DNA of 57,947 bases from Clostridiaceae bacterium (GTDB lineage: Bacteria; Bacillota; Clostridia; DSM-8532): assembly GCA_012719545.1 (NCBI GenBank), contig JAAYAD010000046.1, positions 1 through 57,947 on the forward strand, in the 5' to 3' direction. The notes below the pieces were generated by a model. The model had not been told where the DNA came from. It searched no databases and saw nothing but the letters and a program-made list of their open reading frames with translations. The translations under genes and the position numbers were made by a program. Below, piece after piece: positions 1 through 8,625 of the stretch. Numbering within the stretch: position 1 is the stretch's first letter; every line of letters starts with the position of its first letter.

Positions 1-1
1 A

Positions 2-33
2 GTTGCAGTTCTCCTGTGTACGGAGATTGTTAC
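2..33 (-). CRISPR. Type VI-A direct repeat, one unit; array continues off the left edge
   Basis: A 32-base unit, read on the minus strand, begins GTAACAATC and ends ACTGCAAC. It can fold a 5-bp stem (TCTCC with GGAGA) around a 7-base loop, the usual shape of a Cas13a repeat. From memory it differs from the Herbinix hemicellulosilytica Cas13a repeat at three positions; two of these are a compensating pair in the stem (C-G there, T-A at 24/12 here). Cas13a crRNAs carry the repeat 5' of the spacer, so the first spacer lies left of base 1 and the array reads in the same direction as cas13a. Only one copy is inside the window, so repetition itself is not seen. The call rests on the similarity, the fold and the position beside cas13a. 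Confidence 0.85.
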
Positions 34-153
34 GGCTTGGTTATATAATCGTCATACTTTGCTAATTTACACCCTCAAAAGTGCGGATCCCCCAAAAGAG
101 CGATACACAGCATCCCAAAAGCCGCTTCCCACGGTACGGTAATTTTATGATCA
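34..153 (-). other. Putative CRISPR leader between cas13a stop and first repeat
   Basis: This 120-base non-coding stretch separates the cas13a stop codon from the repeat. On the minus strand it holds an AT-rich run (TATATAA near 43-50) close to the repeat, which could be a -10 element, but I see no good -35 partner. I find no further repeat copies and no ORF here. If the array is read in the direction inferred from the repeat, this is the leader-proximal end. Confidence 0.5.
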
Positions 154-3100
154 CTATGGGTTCGCACTAGTGTATTCAAAAGTAATCAGCCGGTCCAGAC
201 ACCTTAATAGTTCCGTACTGTTCGACTGCTCAAGAAGGCCGCAACTATTAGCTTTATCATTTTGATTTATTGGGCAGGGCACTTTATTTGAATTACAGCT
301 CTTGCCTTTACATATGTGCTTTAAATGTTCAATTGTAGCATCTTCCACCCGTTTGGTTTTAAGCTCCACGTTACCCTGCGCATTAGTGGCATTTTTCCAG
401 CTTATCTTAATATTATGCTCTTTCAGCATCAAGTCTTTAATAGACTTAGTCACTGCATTCTGACGCTTTCTATCGTAGTACAGAAGATAGCGAAGATTAT
501 TTATCATCTCTTCAATCGAAGGCTGTTTATTATTACTGGATTGAGTAAAATGGTTAAGGTGTGAAATCACATTACGAACCTTAATCTTGTTTTCTTTAAT
601 ATTTGATTTACTGCTTTCATTCCAGCATAGGCTTGCTAAAAGGTTCTTGTCATCATCTCTAAGGTATTTCTTACTATTAAGTAAATTATGAATGACCTTA
701 CCTTTCGCAAAAATTCTATCAACACAATCATCTGATTTCCCCTTAACATAACCCATATACTTCAGAGCAGTAAGCAAAAAGAACATATCCCTCTCCCAAT
801 TCTGGACAAATGCTAACATGACTCCGTGTAGGTCAACATGGATGCTAAATAGTTTATACAGTGATTCAAAAGTAAGCTTTCTACGCAGATGTTTATAACG
901 CACAACACATTGAAGCTTTTCTGCATAGTCTTTCACTTTTTGAACTAGCTTGTCATAATTAGGATCCGATTTTCCATTATGATTATCTTCCAGGTTGAAT
1001 TTTAATCTTGCTTTTTCCAGTTCTTTATGCAGCTCTGTAAGCTTATTTATATCCTGTTCAATTGTTTGACCTAGTTTTATGTATTCCAAGCACTCTGCTT
1101 CTGTTATGCGATAATAGTCTTTAAACATTTTGCGGTAAAGGGGCATGGGCGCTGAACGTGCCAGAAGCATCATGTGCTTTCTTGGAATAGCAGTTTTTCC
1201 ATTAGACTGCAAATACAGCCTTGAGCATTCTTGATTTTTTAGCACATCCTTGTCTAAGAAATCAGAAAAATGTACTTCAAACATGGTTTTATATACGGAT
1301 TCAACTTTATCGCTTCTTGTTGCCGGGATAGTAAAGCGAACAAGCTCAATAAGCTCTTCCAACTTAATTAAAAACTTTATCAATTCTTCTTTCATTGTTT
1401 CCTGACTTTCAGGAAGAGTGCGCTCATTTAGTGAACAGCGGTAACGTACAAACTGGTGCTGCAGCGTTGAGAGCTCCTTAGCATCTAATAGCCGTAAAAA
1501 TGGGTAAAAGCAGAGAATATTATCCTCTATGTTATGTGTACCCTCAAAACTGCACTTCATACGAATAGAACTTTTTCTTCTGGCCTTTGGCACAAGCATT
1601 TCAAGAGCATCATTTACGTTTATATCCTGCTTGGTGGGAGACTGTAGCTTTTCACGATATATTTCAAGCCTGCTTAAATAGTCATCAAAAGCCCTTACAA
1701 AAACGTCCTGAATAAATAAGATATAGTTGTTCTTTTCTGCTTCTCCTTCCTGCACCTTATTTGCCTGTGCGATTTGCTCCTTTTGCAGAGCTTTAAAATA
1801 ATCAGCCAGCGGTTCGCCTTTATAATCAGGCATGGCTTCGTATCTGTAGGCTTTAACAGAAGAGTCGCTGTTTTTACTTTTATCATTATTTCTCCTCTGT
1901 GCGGCCTTTCCAGCCTCTTCTCTATTCCATTTCTTTGTTGAGTTTATAAAATTAGTAATAAGGCTTTGATTCTGTGTTAATGCCGGTAAAAACGAATGAT
2001 AGTATATTAATTGGAGAAAATTCTTGTAGGCAAGGCTGCCAGCATCATTATTGGTAACTTCAATGTACCACTTAAGTCCTTTATGGTCCTTTTCAGACTT
2101 ATAGAGATTTGAGCCTTTCTTATATACCTTACTGAAAGAAGGCCAAAGGGAGTTATTGGGTGCATACAAATTGAAATTCAGGCCACAGGCTTCAATACAT
2201 TCCTTGAGAAATTCCACAGGGTAATAATCTAAAATGCCCGTGCTTCTGATATGTTCTCTGAAATAATTGTGAATATAATAAATATCACGCACAAGCATCA
2301 ATTTAGACTTATTCCATGAGCCTTTTGAACTAGCCAATATATCAATAAGGCTATTTTTTCTGTAATGGAAGTTTTGATGTCTTAAATGGGCAATGCTTTC
2401 TTTTGCCTCATAAAATAGTCTTGCTATAGTATTGAAGGAGTCCTTATCACGGATAGGAAAGTATTGGGCAACCTTTTTGCTAAACTTGTCTTGCTCAGGG
2501 TAAAAATTATTGCCCTTTTCATCCTTGACTTCATGATAATATATGCGGGACATAAGCTTAACTATTTGAGGTCCATTTTTGGTCTCACATGTTATAGGAT
2601 TATTAATTTTATCATATAAGTTGCCATTTTCATCAATAGTTATGTTACCAAGTGCTGATATTATATCTCTGTATAGTGTAACAATGTTATCATTTATCTC
2701 ATTTTCGCTATCATCAGGGTCATAAACAAAATAGTATAACCTATTAATAGCCCATGATATAGAATCCATCAGGGATTTTTTAAAAGCTTCTTCAACTTGG
2801 ATGTAGGACAGACCGTAAGAATTAAGATAGTCCTTTTGCCAGCCTTGAGTTTCATCATAAAAGTAATGGAGAAGTTTACCTTGTTGAATCAATCCCGATA
2901 CCAACTGGTTAACAATAGAGCGTCTGACTTCACCCTTCACAAAGTTCTCGCTGTAATAAAACTTATAATTTTTCTCCTGTTTAAGTTTTTCATCGTATAC
3001 ATTTGATGAATGCTTTGATTTTACAGGATAATATTTTTTAAAATGCTGTTCCACTGCTTTTAAAAAGAGAAGCTGGTCATTATTTATACCGCGTATACGT

Positions 3101-3825
3101 ATTTGGTGGTGATGCTCATGCACAGCTTTTGATACTGCTTTTGAAATTGAACGAGCATCTTTATTCTTTATGCCGTCTACATTTTGGTTTATTTTATTTT
3201 CAAGTTCGTTATACTTATAAATAACCCAATAATCATCCAGCATATGCTCGTCAATTTTACCATCCAGAAAACTATAGAGCCACTTCATTTTCTTGCTGGA
3301 AGCCTCAATTTTATCTCCATTTAAAGAGAAAGGAATCCTGTTATTCTGTATTGATTTGCACAGACCATCCTTTTGACGTTCTATGCTTTCCTGAATTATA
3401 TTCTTTAGCTTTTCGAGATTTGCTCTAATTTCGTCTTGATTTTCTCCTGCCAATATCTTACAAATAAGTGCTTCCAGCGTATATTCAGAATCAGGAGCTT
3501 TAAGCCTTCTTCCAAACCAGGTAAGGTTATCCCTTATAAGCATCCCCACATCTGAAGATTTGTTGCCGTTTGAAAAGTTAATGTTAATTGTTACATTCCT
3601 ATCACTCTTTACCAGTCCATCTACTATACTATAGAAAGGATTAAATTTCTTTTCTGCATCCTTTAATATACGCCCACGCCAGGACCGCTCAAAGTCCATT
3701 TTATCAACTGTTTCTCTTGTATAATCGTGTTTTTCTGAAACAAGGTATAGTTTTCCATGGAATAAATCACGATAAAAAGCAACAGCTTTACCATCAGCAT
3801 TTATTTTGCGCTTTGAAAGTTTCAC
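154..3825 (-). CDS. cas13a: CRISPR-associated RNA-guided RNase Cas13a (C2c2), type VI-A effector
   Basis: The protein has 1223 residues, the normal Cas13a length. Cas13a processes its own pre-crRNA, binds complementary RNA and cleaves RNA through a composite site built from two HEPN domains. Both catalytic motifs are intact: R482-H487 (RHQNFH) in HEPN1 and R1084-H1089 (RNVISH) in HEPN2. Their spacing is very close to that recalled for Leptotrichia wadei Cas13a (474/479 and 1046/1051). Other matching landmarks are YILFIQDVF, an NWERD motif, and NLRYLLYYDRK followed by NAVTKSI near the C-terminus. Cas13b is excluded because its HEPN motifs sit at the protein ends. Start is GTG with GGAGG 7-8 bases upstream. 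The last 50 residues contain four cysteines (C1172, C1177, C1184, C1195), which I do not recall in well-known Cas13a. The gene looks AT-richer than the operon to its right. No cas1 or cas2 is in the window. Confidence 0.96.
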   Translation of the reverse strand: MKLSKRKINADGKAVAFYRDLFHGKLYLVSEKHDYTRETVDKMDFERSWRGRILKDAEKKFNPFYSIVDGLVKSDRNVTININFSNGNKSSDVGMLIRDNLTWFGRRLKAPDSEYTLEALICKILAGENQDEIRANLEKLKNIIQESIERQKDGLCKSIQNNRIPFSLNGDKIEASSKKMKWLYSFLDGKIDEHMLDDYWVIYKYNELENKINQNVDGIKNKDARSISKAVSKAVHEHHHQIRIRGINNDQLLFLKAVEQHFKKYYPVKSKHSSNVYDEKLKQEKNYKFYYSENFVKGEVRRSIVNQLVSGLIQQGKLLHYFYDETQGWQKDYLNSYGLSYIQVEEAFKKSLMDSISWAINRLYYFVYDPDDSENEINDNIVTLYRDIISALGNITIDENGNLYDKINNPITCETKNGPQIVKLMSRIYYHEVKDEKGNNFYPEQDKFSKKVAQYFPIRDKDSFNTIARLFYEAKESIAHLRHQNFHYRKNSLIDILASSKGSWNKSKLMLVRDIYYIHNYFREHIRSTGILDYYPVEFLKECIEACGLNFNLYAPNNSLWPSFSKVYKKGSNLYKSEKDHKGLKWYIEVTNNDAGSLAYKNFLQLIYYHSFLPALTQNQSLITNFINSTKKWNREEAGKAAQRRNNDKSKNSDSSVKAYRYEAMPDYKGEPLADYFKALQKEQIAQANKVQEGEAEKNNYILFIQDVFVRAFDDYLSRLEIYREKLQSPTKQDINVNDALEMLVPKARRKSSIRMKCSFEGTHNIEDNILCFYPFLRLLDAKELSTLQHQFVRYRCSLNERTLPESQETMKEELIKFLIKLEELIELVRFTIPATRSDKVESVYKTMFEVHFSDFLDKDVLKNQECSRLYLQSNGKTAIPRKHMMLLARSAPMPLYRKMFKDYYRITEAECLEYIKLGQTIEQDINKLTELHKELEKARLKFNLEDNHNGKSDPNYDKLVQKVKDYAEKLQCVVRYKHLRRKLTFESLYKLFSIHVDLHGVMLAFVQNWERDMFFLLTALKYMGYVKGKSDDCVDRIFAKGKVIHNLLNSKKYLRDDDKNLLASLCWNESSKSNIKENKIKVRNVISHLNHFTQSSNNKQPSIEEMINNLRYLLYYDRKRQNAVTKSIKDLMLKEHNIKISWKNATNAQGNVELKTKRVEDATIEHLKHICKGKSCNSNKVPCPINQNDKANSCGLLEQSNSTELLRCLDRLITFEYTSANP

Positions 3826-3947
3826 TGCTTTCCCTCCATAAGATAAAATAAATCGTAGTGTTTATTTAATATCTTGCAGGCCAAATCAAATTGGAAGCTA
3901 TGAAGTAATCAAAGAGTCTTAAAATAAAGCCTGGAAATCCTATATAC

Positions 3948-3981
3948 AAAAAACAGCATAAAAGCAAACACTTCTATGCTG
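3948..3981 (-). terminator. Rho-independent terminator of the coaD operon
   Basis: On the minus strand CAGCATA and TATGCTG form a 7-bp stem with a 14-base loop, followed by six T. It lies after the coiled-coil gene at 4036-4476 and before cas13a. It should insulate cas13a from the upstream operon, so cas13a needs its own promoter in 3826-3947. I see no strong sigma-A box there. Confidence 0.7.
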
Positions 3982-4035
3982 AATTCTATCTGAAGCCGTC
4001 CCAATGGAGCGTAATATTCAAATGTTATGTACTGA

Positions 4036-4476
4036 TTACTTTAATTCCTGTCTGTTAACCTTAATTACATCCAAAGTATCTTCAAGTATCTCCTCAACCT
4101 TGCTTAATATGCCGTCGGCATATTCCCTTGTGCCAAGGCGAATTTCTCTTGCATTCTTCTTGGCGTTGGAAATTATAATTTCAGCCTGCTCATATGCCTT
4201 TTTGGTAATCTCGTTCTCATCAACAAGAGCCGCAATGCGGGATTCGGCATTCTTTATGATATTTTCGGCCTCCTGCTGGGCTTCCGTCAAATATCTCTGC
4301 CTTTCCTCAGCAATGCGTCTTGCTGTTTTCAAATCGTCAGGCAGCTTTATACGGATTTCCTGAATTAAATCCAGTATTGCCCCTCTGTCAACCAGGCACC
4401 TTCCTCCTGAAAGGGGAACGCTTACTGCGCTTTCAATAATATCCTCTATCTGATCCAAGAGCTCTAATATTTCCAT
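4036..4476 (-). CDS. Coiled-coil protein, stator/DivIVA-like, function unknown
   Basis: The 146-residue protein has no signal peptide or membrane segment. It starts MEILELLDQIEDII, has a short Gly/Arg-containing linker near residue 25, then a long charged helix rich in Ala, Glu and Lys (about 50-146) with repeated EAENIIKNAE-like heptads. Such helices occur in DivIVA-type scaffold proteins and ATP-synthase b/E/H-type subunits, and many relatives are loosely annotated that way. Start ATG follows GGAGGT by 7 bases. It is the last gene of the recG-rsmD-coaD operon, 38 bases after coaD. A similar helical style is seen in the DivIVA protein at 18894. A role in division or cell-wall scaffolding is only a guess. 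Confidence 0.6.
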   Translation of the reverse strand: MEILELLDQIEDIIESAVSVPLSGGRCLVDRGAILDLIQEIRIKLPDDLKTARRIAEERQRYLTEAQQEAENIIKNAESRIAALVDENEITKKAYEQAEIIISNAKKNAREIRLGTREYADGILSKVEEILEDTLDVIKVNRQELK

Positions 4477-4514
4477 TCAAGAGACCTCCAACACATTTAT
4501 CGTTCGAGTAATTG

Positions 4515-4994
4515 TCATTTCTTTAACTTTCTAATAATTATATCGGCGATTTCAGGCGGAACCAAATCATCAATTTTGCCGCCGTATCTCGCCAGTTCCC
4601 TGACGGCGCTTGAGCTTAAAAATGAGTTGTTTAAGCTTGTCATCATAAACAAAGTATCAATTTCATTGTCCAGATTTCTGTTTAACAGAGCCATCTGCAT
4701 TTCAGATTCAAAATCCGACACAGCCCTAAGCCCCTTGATAATTGTCTTTGCATTAACCTTGTGCATGAAATCAACAAGAAGGCCGGTGTGGCTCATAACT
4801 TCAACATTATCTCTTTTGCCAATAGCAAGCTTTAATAGCTCAACTCGTTCCTCCAAAGAAAAAACATAATTTTTTGACAAATTTACAGACACAAGAACAA
4901 TAAGCCTGTCGCATATTTTAGACGCCCTGTTGATAATGTCCATATGTCCGTTGGTTACCGGGTCAAAGCTTCCCGGATATACAAATGTCACCAA
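4515..4994 (-). CDS. coaD: Phosphopantetheine adenylyltransferase
   Basis: CoaD transfers AMP from ATP to 4'-phosphopantetheine, the fourth step of coenzyme A synthesis, in the cytoplasm. The 159-residue length is standard. The nucleotidyltransferase signature [10 protein letters not shown] is at residues 8-17, with the histidine pair replaced in part as in the T/HxGH class. The second motif, with SSSAVREL, is near residue 127. The start is ambiguous between TTG at 4994 (6 bases after GAGGTGG) and the adjacent GTG at 4991. It lies 23 bases after rsmD, a common bacterial pair (rsmD-coaD). Confidence 0.97.
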   Translation of the reverse strand: MVTFVYPGSFDPVTNGHMDIINRASKICDRLIVLVSVNLSKNYVFSLEERVELLKLAIGKRDNVEVMSHTGLLVDFMHKVNAKTIIKGLRAVSDFESEMQMALLNRNLDNEIDTLFMMTSLNNSFLSSSAVRELARYGGKIDDLVPPEIADIIIRKLKK

Positions 4995-5017
4995 TATATT
5001 CCACCTCGAAGTAAGCC

Positions 5018-5572
5018 TTAAGCTCTCACATAAAATGAAAAAAACGTATCTCCGTAATTTTTGCTTCTTACCTTTTCAAGTTTTCCAACCATATCGGGCG
5101 CTGGCTCATCTTCATGATGCTCACAGGCCACTATACCGTCATTACTAATTATATCAAAATCATTCAGCATTTGAAGGGTTTTGGCAAGAAAATTCATATT
5201 GTATGGCGGATCCATAAAGACAATGTCGAATTTTTCGCCCTTTTCCCTAAGATGGCTAAGGGCACGGAATACATCCATATTAAGTATTTCAGCCTTATCT
5301 ATAAATTTAGTTTTCTTAAGGTTTTCCGAAATAACTTTTACACACAAATTGCTGTTATCAACAAATACCGCCCTGTTTGCCCCCCTGCTTAGGGCTTCTA
5401 TGCCAAGGTTGCCCGAGCCTGCAAAAAGGTCCAGTACAACAGTGTCACCTATATAAGGCATTAGTATATTGAATACCGATTCCTTGACCCTGTCAAGGGT
5501 AGGCCGTGTATTTTTAGTGTCAGGAGCATTGATTTTTATTCCTCTGGCTGTACCGCTAATTATACGAAGCAT
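5018..5572 (-). CDS. rsmD: 16S rRNA (guanine(966)-N2)-methyltransferase
   Basis: RsmD methylates G966 of 16S rRNA in the assembled 30S subunit with S-adenosylmethionine. The 184-residue protein opens with [11 protein letters not shown], typical of the family. It carries the SAM-binding [20 protein letters not shown] (motif I, about 46-65) and the catalytic DPPY (in FMDPPYNM, about 121). Start ATG follows GGAG by about 5 bases. It sits between recG and coaD in one minus-strand operon. Confidence 0.96.
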   Translation of the reverse strand: MLRIISGTARGIKINAPDTKNTRPTLDRVKESVFNILMPYIGDTVVLDLFAGSGNLGIEALSRGANRAVFVDNSNLCVKVISENLKKTKFIDKAEILNMDVFRALSHLREKGEKFDIVFMDPPYNMNFLAKTLQMLNDFDIISNDGIVACEHHEDEPAPDMVGKLEKVRSKNYGDTFFSFYVRA

Positions 5573-5656
5573 ATATTCTCCTTCATAATCAAATTGATAA
5601 GGTTTGAATTCTGAATAATATCTTTGAATCTTCTTCAGCTTTCCGCATAAGTTTCA

Positions 5657-7720
5657 TCAGTTTAAGGATAGCTCTTTTATCTGAGTGTCATACATGCTGT
5701 CCAGCTTCTTTTTAAGGGGACCGTATTCACTCTCTTCAAGCAGGTTATTATCTATTATTTTCTCAACTGCCCTCTGGACATCCTTTAGGATTTCCATATC
5801 CCTGTACAGGTTTGCAATCTTAAATTCAGGAAGGCCGTGCTGGCGCACACCGAATATGTCTCCGGGGCCTCTGAGCTCCAAATCTTTTTCGGATATAACA
5901 AAGCCGTCATTGCTCTTTACCATAATCTCCATACGCTGTCTTGATATTTTGCTCTTGCTCTGGTTAAAGAGAATACAATATGACTGATGTTCTCCCCTTC
6001 CAACTCTGCCCCTCAGCTGATGGAGTTGTGACAGGCCAAAGCGTTCCGCATTTTCAACAACCATTATGTTGGCGTTGGGAACATTTACACCTACCTCAAT
6101 GACGGTTGTCGATACCAGTACATCAAGGTTGCCTTCCACAAAGTCCTTCATGACCTGATCTTTTTCCTGGCTCTTCATTTTGCCGTGGATAAGGCCCACT
6201 CTCAGTCCTTTAAGTTCATTGTCTCTTATTCTCTCGGCAAGCCCCTCGGCAGACTGAGCCTCAATTTCCTCCGAATCCTCCACAAGAGGGCAGACTATAT
6301 ATGCCTGGCGGCCATCGGCTACATTTTTGCGTATGAAATCATATATTCTTTCACGCATGGATTCATCAACGGCATAGGTTTTGACAGGCTTCCTGTTTGG
6401 CGGAAGCATATCGATTATGGAAACGTCAAGGTCTCCATATAAAACGAGGGACAGGGTTCTGGGTATTGGTGTTGCCGTCATTACAAGAAGATCCGGGCTT
6501 TCACCTTTAGCCGAAAGCCTTGCCCTCTGGCGGACCCCAAATCTATGCTGCTCGTCGGTAATAACAAGGCCCAACTGGTTAAACACCATATCATCCTCGA
6601 TAACCGCGTGGGTTCCAATTACAACATCAGCTTTTCCCTCAAGAATGAGCCGTTTAACCTCTTCCTTCTCCCTTTTTTTCATGCTTCCGGTTAAGAGCTT
6701 CACACATATTCCAAGGCTATTGAACAAAGGCTCGATATTTCTGTAATGCTGCTCTGCCAAGATTTCAGTTGGAACCATAAAGGCACCCTGATACCCGTTT
6801 TTTACTGCCTTATACAGAGCCAGAACCGCAATTATGGTTTTTCCTGAGCCCACATCTCCCTGAACGAGCCTGTTCATCCTGGCGGGAGACTCCATATCGG
6901 CCTCAATTTCCCTGAATACTTTTTTCTGGGCTTCTGTAAGGGTAAAGGACAGCTTGTCCAGCAGGGGCGACATATCAACATGCTTAAATTGAATTCCCTT
7001 CTGGCGAAGGCTTGAGCCCTTTACATGTATGAGCGCCAGCTGAAGAAGCAAAAGCTCCTCAAAAACAAGCCTCTTTCTTGCCTCTTCCTTGTGGGTAAAG
7101 CTTTGGGGAAAATGTATATGTTCATAGGAGAAGTTGACCTCACAAAGCTTAAATTCCTGCCTTAAGCTTTTGGGGAGCACCTCTTCAAATTTGCCCCGGG
7201 CCAAATTAAGGGCATTTTCTATGATATTTCGCATATTGTTCTGGGTAATTCCTTTGGTTAAGGAATAAACAGGCATGATTCTTCCCGTCATTCTTCCATG
7301 CCCATCCGACTTTTCAAGGACGGGGTTGTGCATTTTAAGGAACATGCCGTTTCTTTTAACCTTGCCGAAAAAGAGGTACTCGGATCCCTTTGAAAGATTG
7401 TTCTTTATATATTGCTGGTTAAACCAGGTAAGGTTCAAAAACGCCGACCCGTCCGATGCCATTGCCTTTACAATGCTTAAATTCCTCCGGGGCTTTGACT
7501 CTACAGGATCGGACACAAGGGTAGCTTTTACAAGGCATTCCTCTCCGTCCTGTGCCTCGCTGATTTTCTTTAAGTTAGAACGGTCCTCATATTCTCTTGG
7601 AAAAAAGGTCAGAGCATCTGAGACATTGAATATGCCAAGCTTAGCAAGAGCCCTTGCCCTTGCTTCCCCAACCCCTTTTATATATTTAATGGGCTGACTG
7701 AATACTGTGTTAAAAGGCAT
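5657..7720 (-). CDS. recG: ATP-dependent DNA helicase RecG
   Basis: RecG is a superfamily 2 translocase that remodels stalled forks and branched DNA. The protein has 687 residues from the chosen ATG. An N-terminal wedge/OB domain comes first, followed by Walker A GDVGSGKT, the Walker B variant DEQHRFG, TATPIPRT (motif III), and the motif VI region QLRGRVGRG. Start choice: ATG at 7720 is 8 bases after GGAGG; an in-frame TTG at 7735 overlaps that ribosome site and is unlikely. The gene is 45 bases downstream of the Crp/Fnr-like regulator and runs on to rsmD and coaD. Confidence 0.97.
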   Translation of the reverse strand: MPFNTVFSQPIKYIKGVGEARARALAKLGIFNVSDALTFFPREYEDRSNLKKISEAQDGEECLVKATLVSDPVESKPRRNLSIVKAMASDGSAFLNLTWFNQQYIKNNLSKGSEYLFFGKVKRNGMFLKMHNPVLEKSDGHGRMTGRIMPVYSLTKGITQNNMRNIIENALNLARGKFEEVLPKSLRQEFKLCEVNFSYEHIHFPQSFTHKEEARKRLVFEELLLLQLALIHVKGSSLRQKGIQFKHVDMSPLLDKLSFTLTEAQKKVFREIEADMESPARMNRLVQGDVGSGKTIIAVLALYKAVKNGYQGAFMVPTEILAEQHYRNIEPLFNSLGICVKLLTGSMKKREKEEVKRLILEGKADVVIGTHAVIEDDMVFNQLGLVITDEQHRFGVRQRARLSAKGESPDLLVMTATPIPRTLSLVLYGDLDVSIIDMLPPNRKPVKTYAVDESMRERIYDFIRKNVADGRQAYIVCPLVEDSEEIEAQSAEGLAERIRDNELKGLRVGLIHGKMKSQEKDQVMKDFVEGNLDVLVSTTVIEVGVNVPNANIMVVENAERFGLSQLHQLRGRVGRGEHQSYCILFNQSKSKISRQRMEIMVKSNDGFVISEKDLELRGPGDIFGVRQHGLPEFKIANLYRDMEILKDVQRAVEKIIDNNLLEESEYGPLKKKLDSMYDTQIKELSLN

Positions 7721-7765
7721 TTGCCCTTCCTCCAAAAAGCCAACAAGGATATCGGATACCCTGAT

Positions 7766-8458
7766 TTATTCGCAGTAAGACTTGAGAGCTTCTGCATCAA
7801 GGATTTTAAATGTGGACAGATGGAAGTCAATAATACCTTCATCCCTCATTCTTGAAAGTTCCCTTGACATGGATGGCCTTGACACATTCAGAAAGTCTGC
7901 CAACTGTTCCCTGTTCATGGGTATGGTAAAGGTATTGGTTCCTTTATTCAGGTACTGCTCGTACAAAAAGGTGGAAAGCTTTGACCGCATGGTTTTGATA
8001 GCTACATATTCCAGCTTTTTGCTAAGCAGCGAGGCTCTCTCAGAGATTATGCCAAGCATGTTCTCGGTCATCTGTGAATGCCATTTGCACACATTTGCGC
8101 ACTGCCCCACAATTTTATCCCTTGATATAAAGCATACTGTAAGGGACGTGCTTGCCTGCACAATGGCCGGCCATTTTTTCATCCTTGCAAAAACCGCAAC
8201 TTCACCGAACATCTCGCCAGGTCTTAGGTTTTTAATAAGAATGCGATTTCCTGACAAGGTTTCCTTATATACAAGAGCTTCGCCCTCTAGGATAATGCCG
8301 ATACTGTCCAGGTTATCCCCTTTCATGACCACAAAGTCATTGCGGTTGTATTTCTGTATATGAGGATTAAGGCATGACATAAGAGCACTCAGTTCATCAT
8401 CTTTAATATTCTCAAATAATTTGCATTTTCTAAGTATTTCAATATGCTCCCTTGTCAT
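7766..8458 (-). CDS. Crp/Fnr-family transcriptional regulator
   Basis: The 230-residue protein has a cyclic-nucleotide-binding fold in its first 120 residues (KGDNLDSIGIILEGEA, then RPGEMFGEVAVFA) and a C-terminal winged helix with REQLADFLNVSRPSMSREL as recognition region. There is no N-terminal Cys cluster of the Fe-S Fnr type, so the effector is unknown. Similar clostridial proteins are single-gene stress or redox regulators. Start ATG is preceded by GAGAGGT. A good sigma-A promoter (8488-8517) drives it. A palindrome at 8545-8571 lies between it and the divergent oligopeptidase and may be its operator. Confidence 0.88.
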   Translation of the reverse strand: MTREHIEILRKCKLFENIKDDELSALMSCLNPHIQKYNRNDFVVMKGDNLDSIGIILEGEALVYKETLSGNRILIKNLRPGEMFGEVAVFARMKKWPAIVQASTSLTVCFISRDKIVGQCANVCKWHSQMTENMLGIISERASLLSKKLEYVAIKTMRSKLSTFLYEQYLNKGTNTFTIPMNREQLADFLNVSRPSMSRELSRMRDEGIIDFHLSTFKILDAEALKSYCE

Positions 8459-8487
8459 TTCGTACCTCTCTTTTTAGTTTTATACAT

Positions 8488-8517
8488 ATTGTAAAACTTC
8501 AAAGCACCGCAAGTCAA
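8488..8517 (-). promoter_or_regulatory. Sigma-A promoter of the Crp/Fnr-like gene
   Basis: On the minus strand TTGACT (8512-8517) and TACAAT (8488-8493) are separated by 18 bases. The -10 ends about 30 bases before the start codon. Confidence 0.65.
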
Positions 8518-8544
8518 ATTCTTAACCAATATAATCCACGGACT

Positions 8545-8571
8545 ATGCATGAATTTTGGAAATTTGTGCAT
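8545..8571. promoter_or_regulatory. Palindromic operator candidate between crp-like gene and oligopeptidase
   Basis: The 12-base arms ATGCATGAATTT and AAATTTGTGCAT flank a 3-base centre and are inverted at 10 of 12 positions. The right arm covers the -35 of the oligopeptidase promoter. A dimeric winged-helix regulator such as the adjacent Crp/Fnr-like protein would suit this shape; the pairing with that protein is inference. Confidence 0.5.
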
Positions 8572-8592
8572 GTTAATAAAATATGCTAATCT
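8564..8592 (+). promoter_or_regulatory. Promoter candidate of the M3 oligopeptidase gene
   Basis: TTGTGC (8564-8569) and TAATCT (8587-8592) are separated by 17 bases. They lie about 34 bases upstream of the chosen start and overlap the palindrome at 8545-8571. Confidence 0.45.
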
Positions 8593-8625
8593 ATTTACAT
8601 GACAAATTTTGCAGGAGGAATATGT

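Noticed and set aside
34..4035. Additional CRISPR repeats or adaptation genes around cas13a
   Set aside because: I scanned 34-153 and 3826-4035 for the repeat on both strands and saw no other copy, and no cas1 or cas2 frame is present.
4004..4363. Plus-strand ORF over the coiled-coil gene
   Set aside because: It is antisense to a gene with a good ribosome site and a coherent coiled-coil protein; its own composition is that of a shadow frame.
8599..8625. Upstream in-frame start of the oligopeptidase
   Set aside because: It would place the strong AGGAGGA site inside the gene; ATG 8626 has correct spacing.
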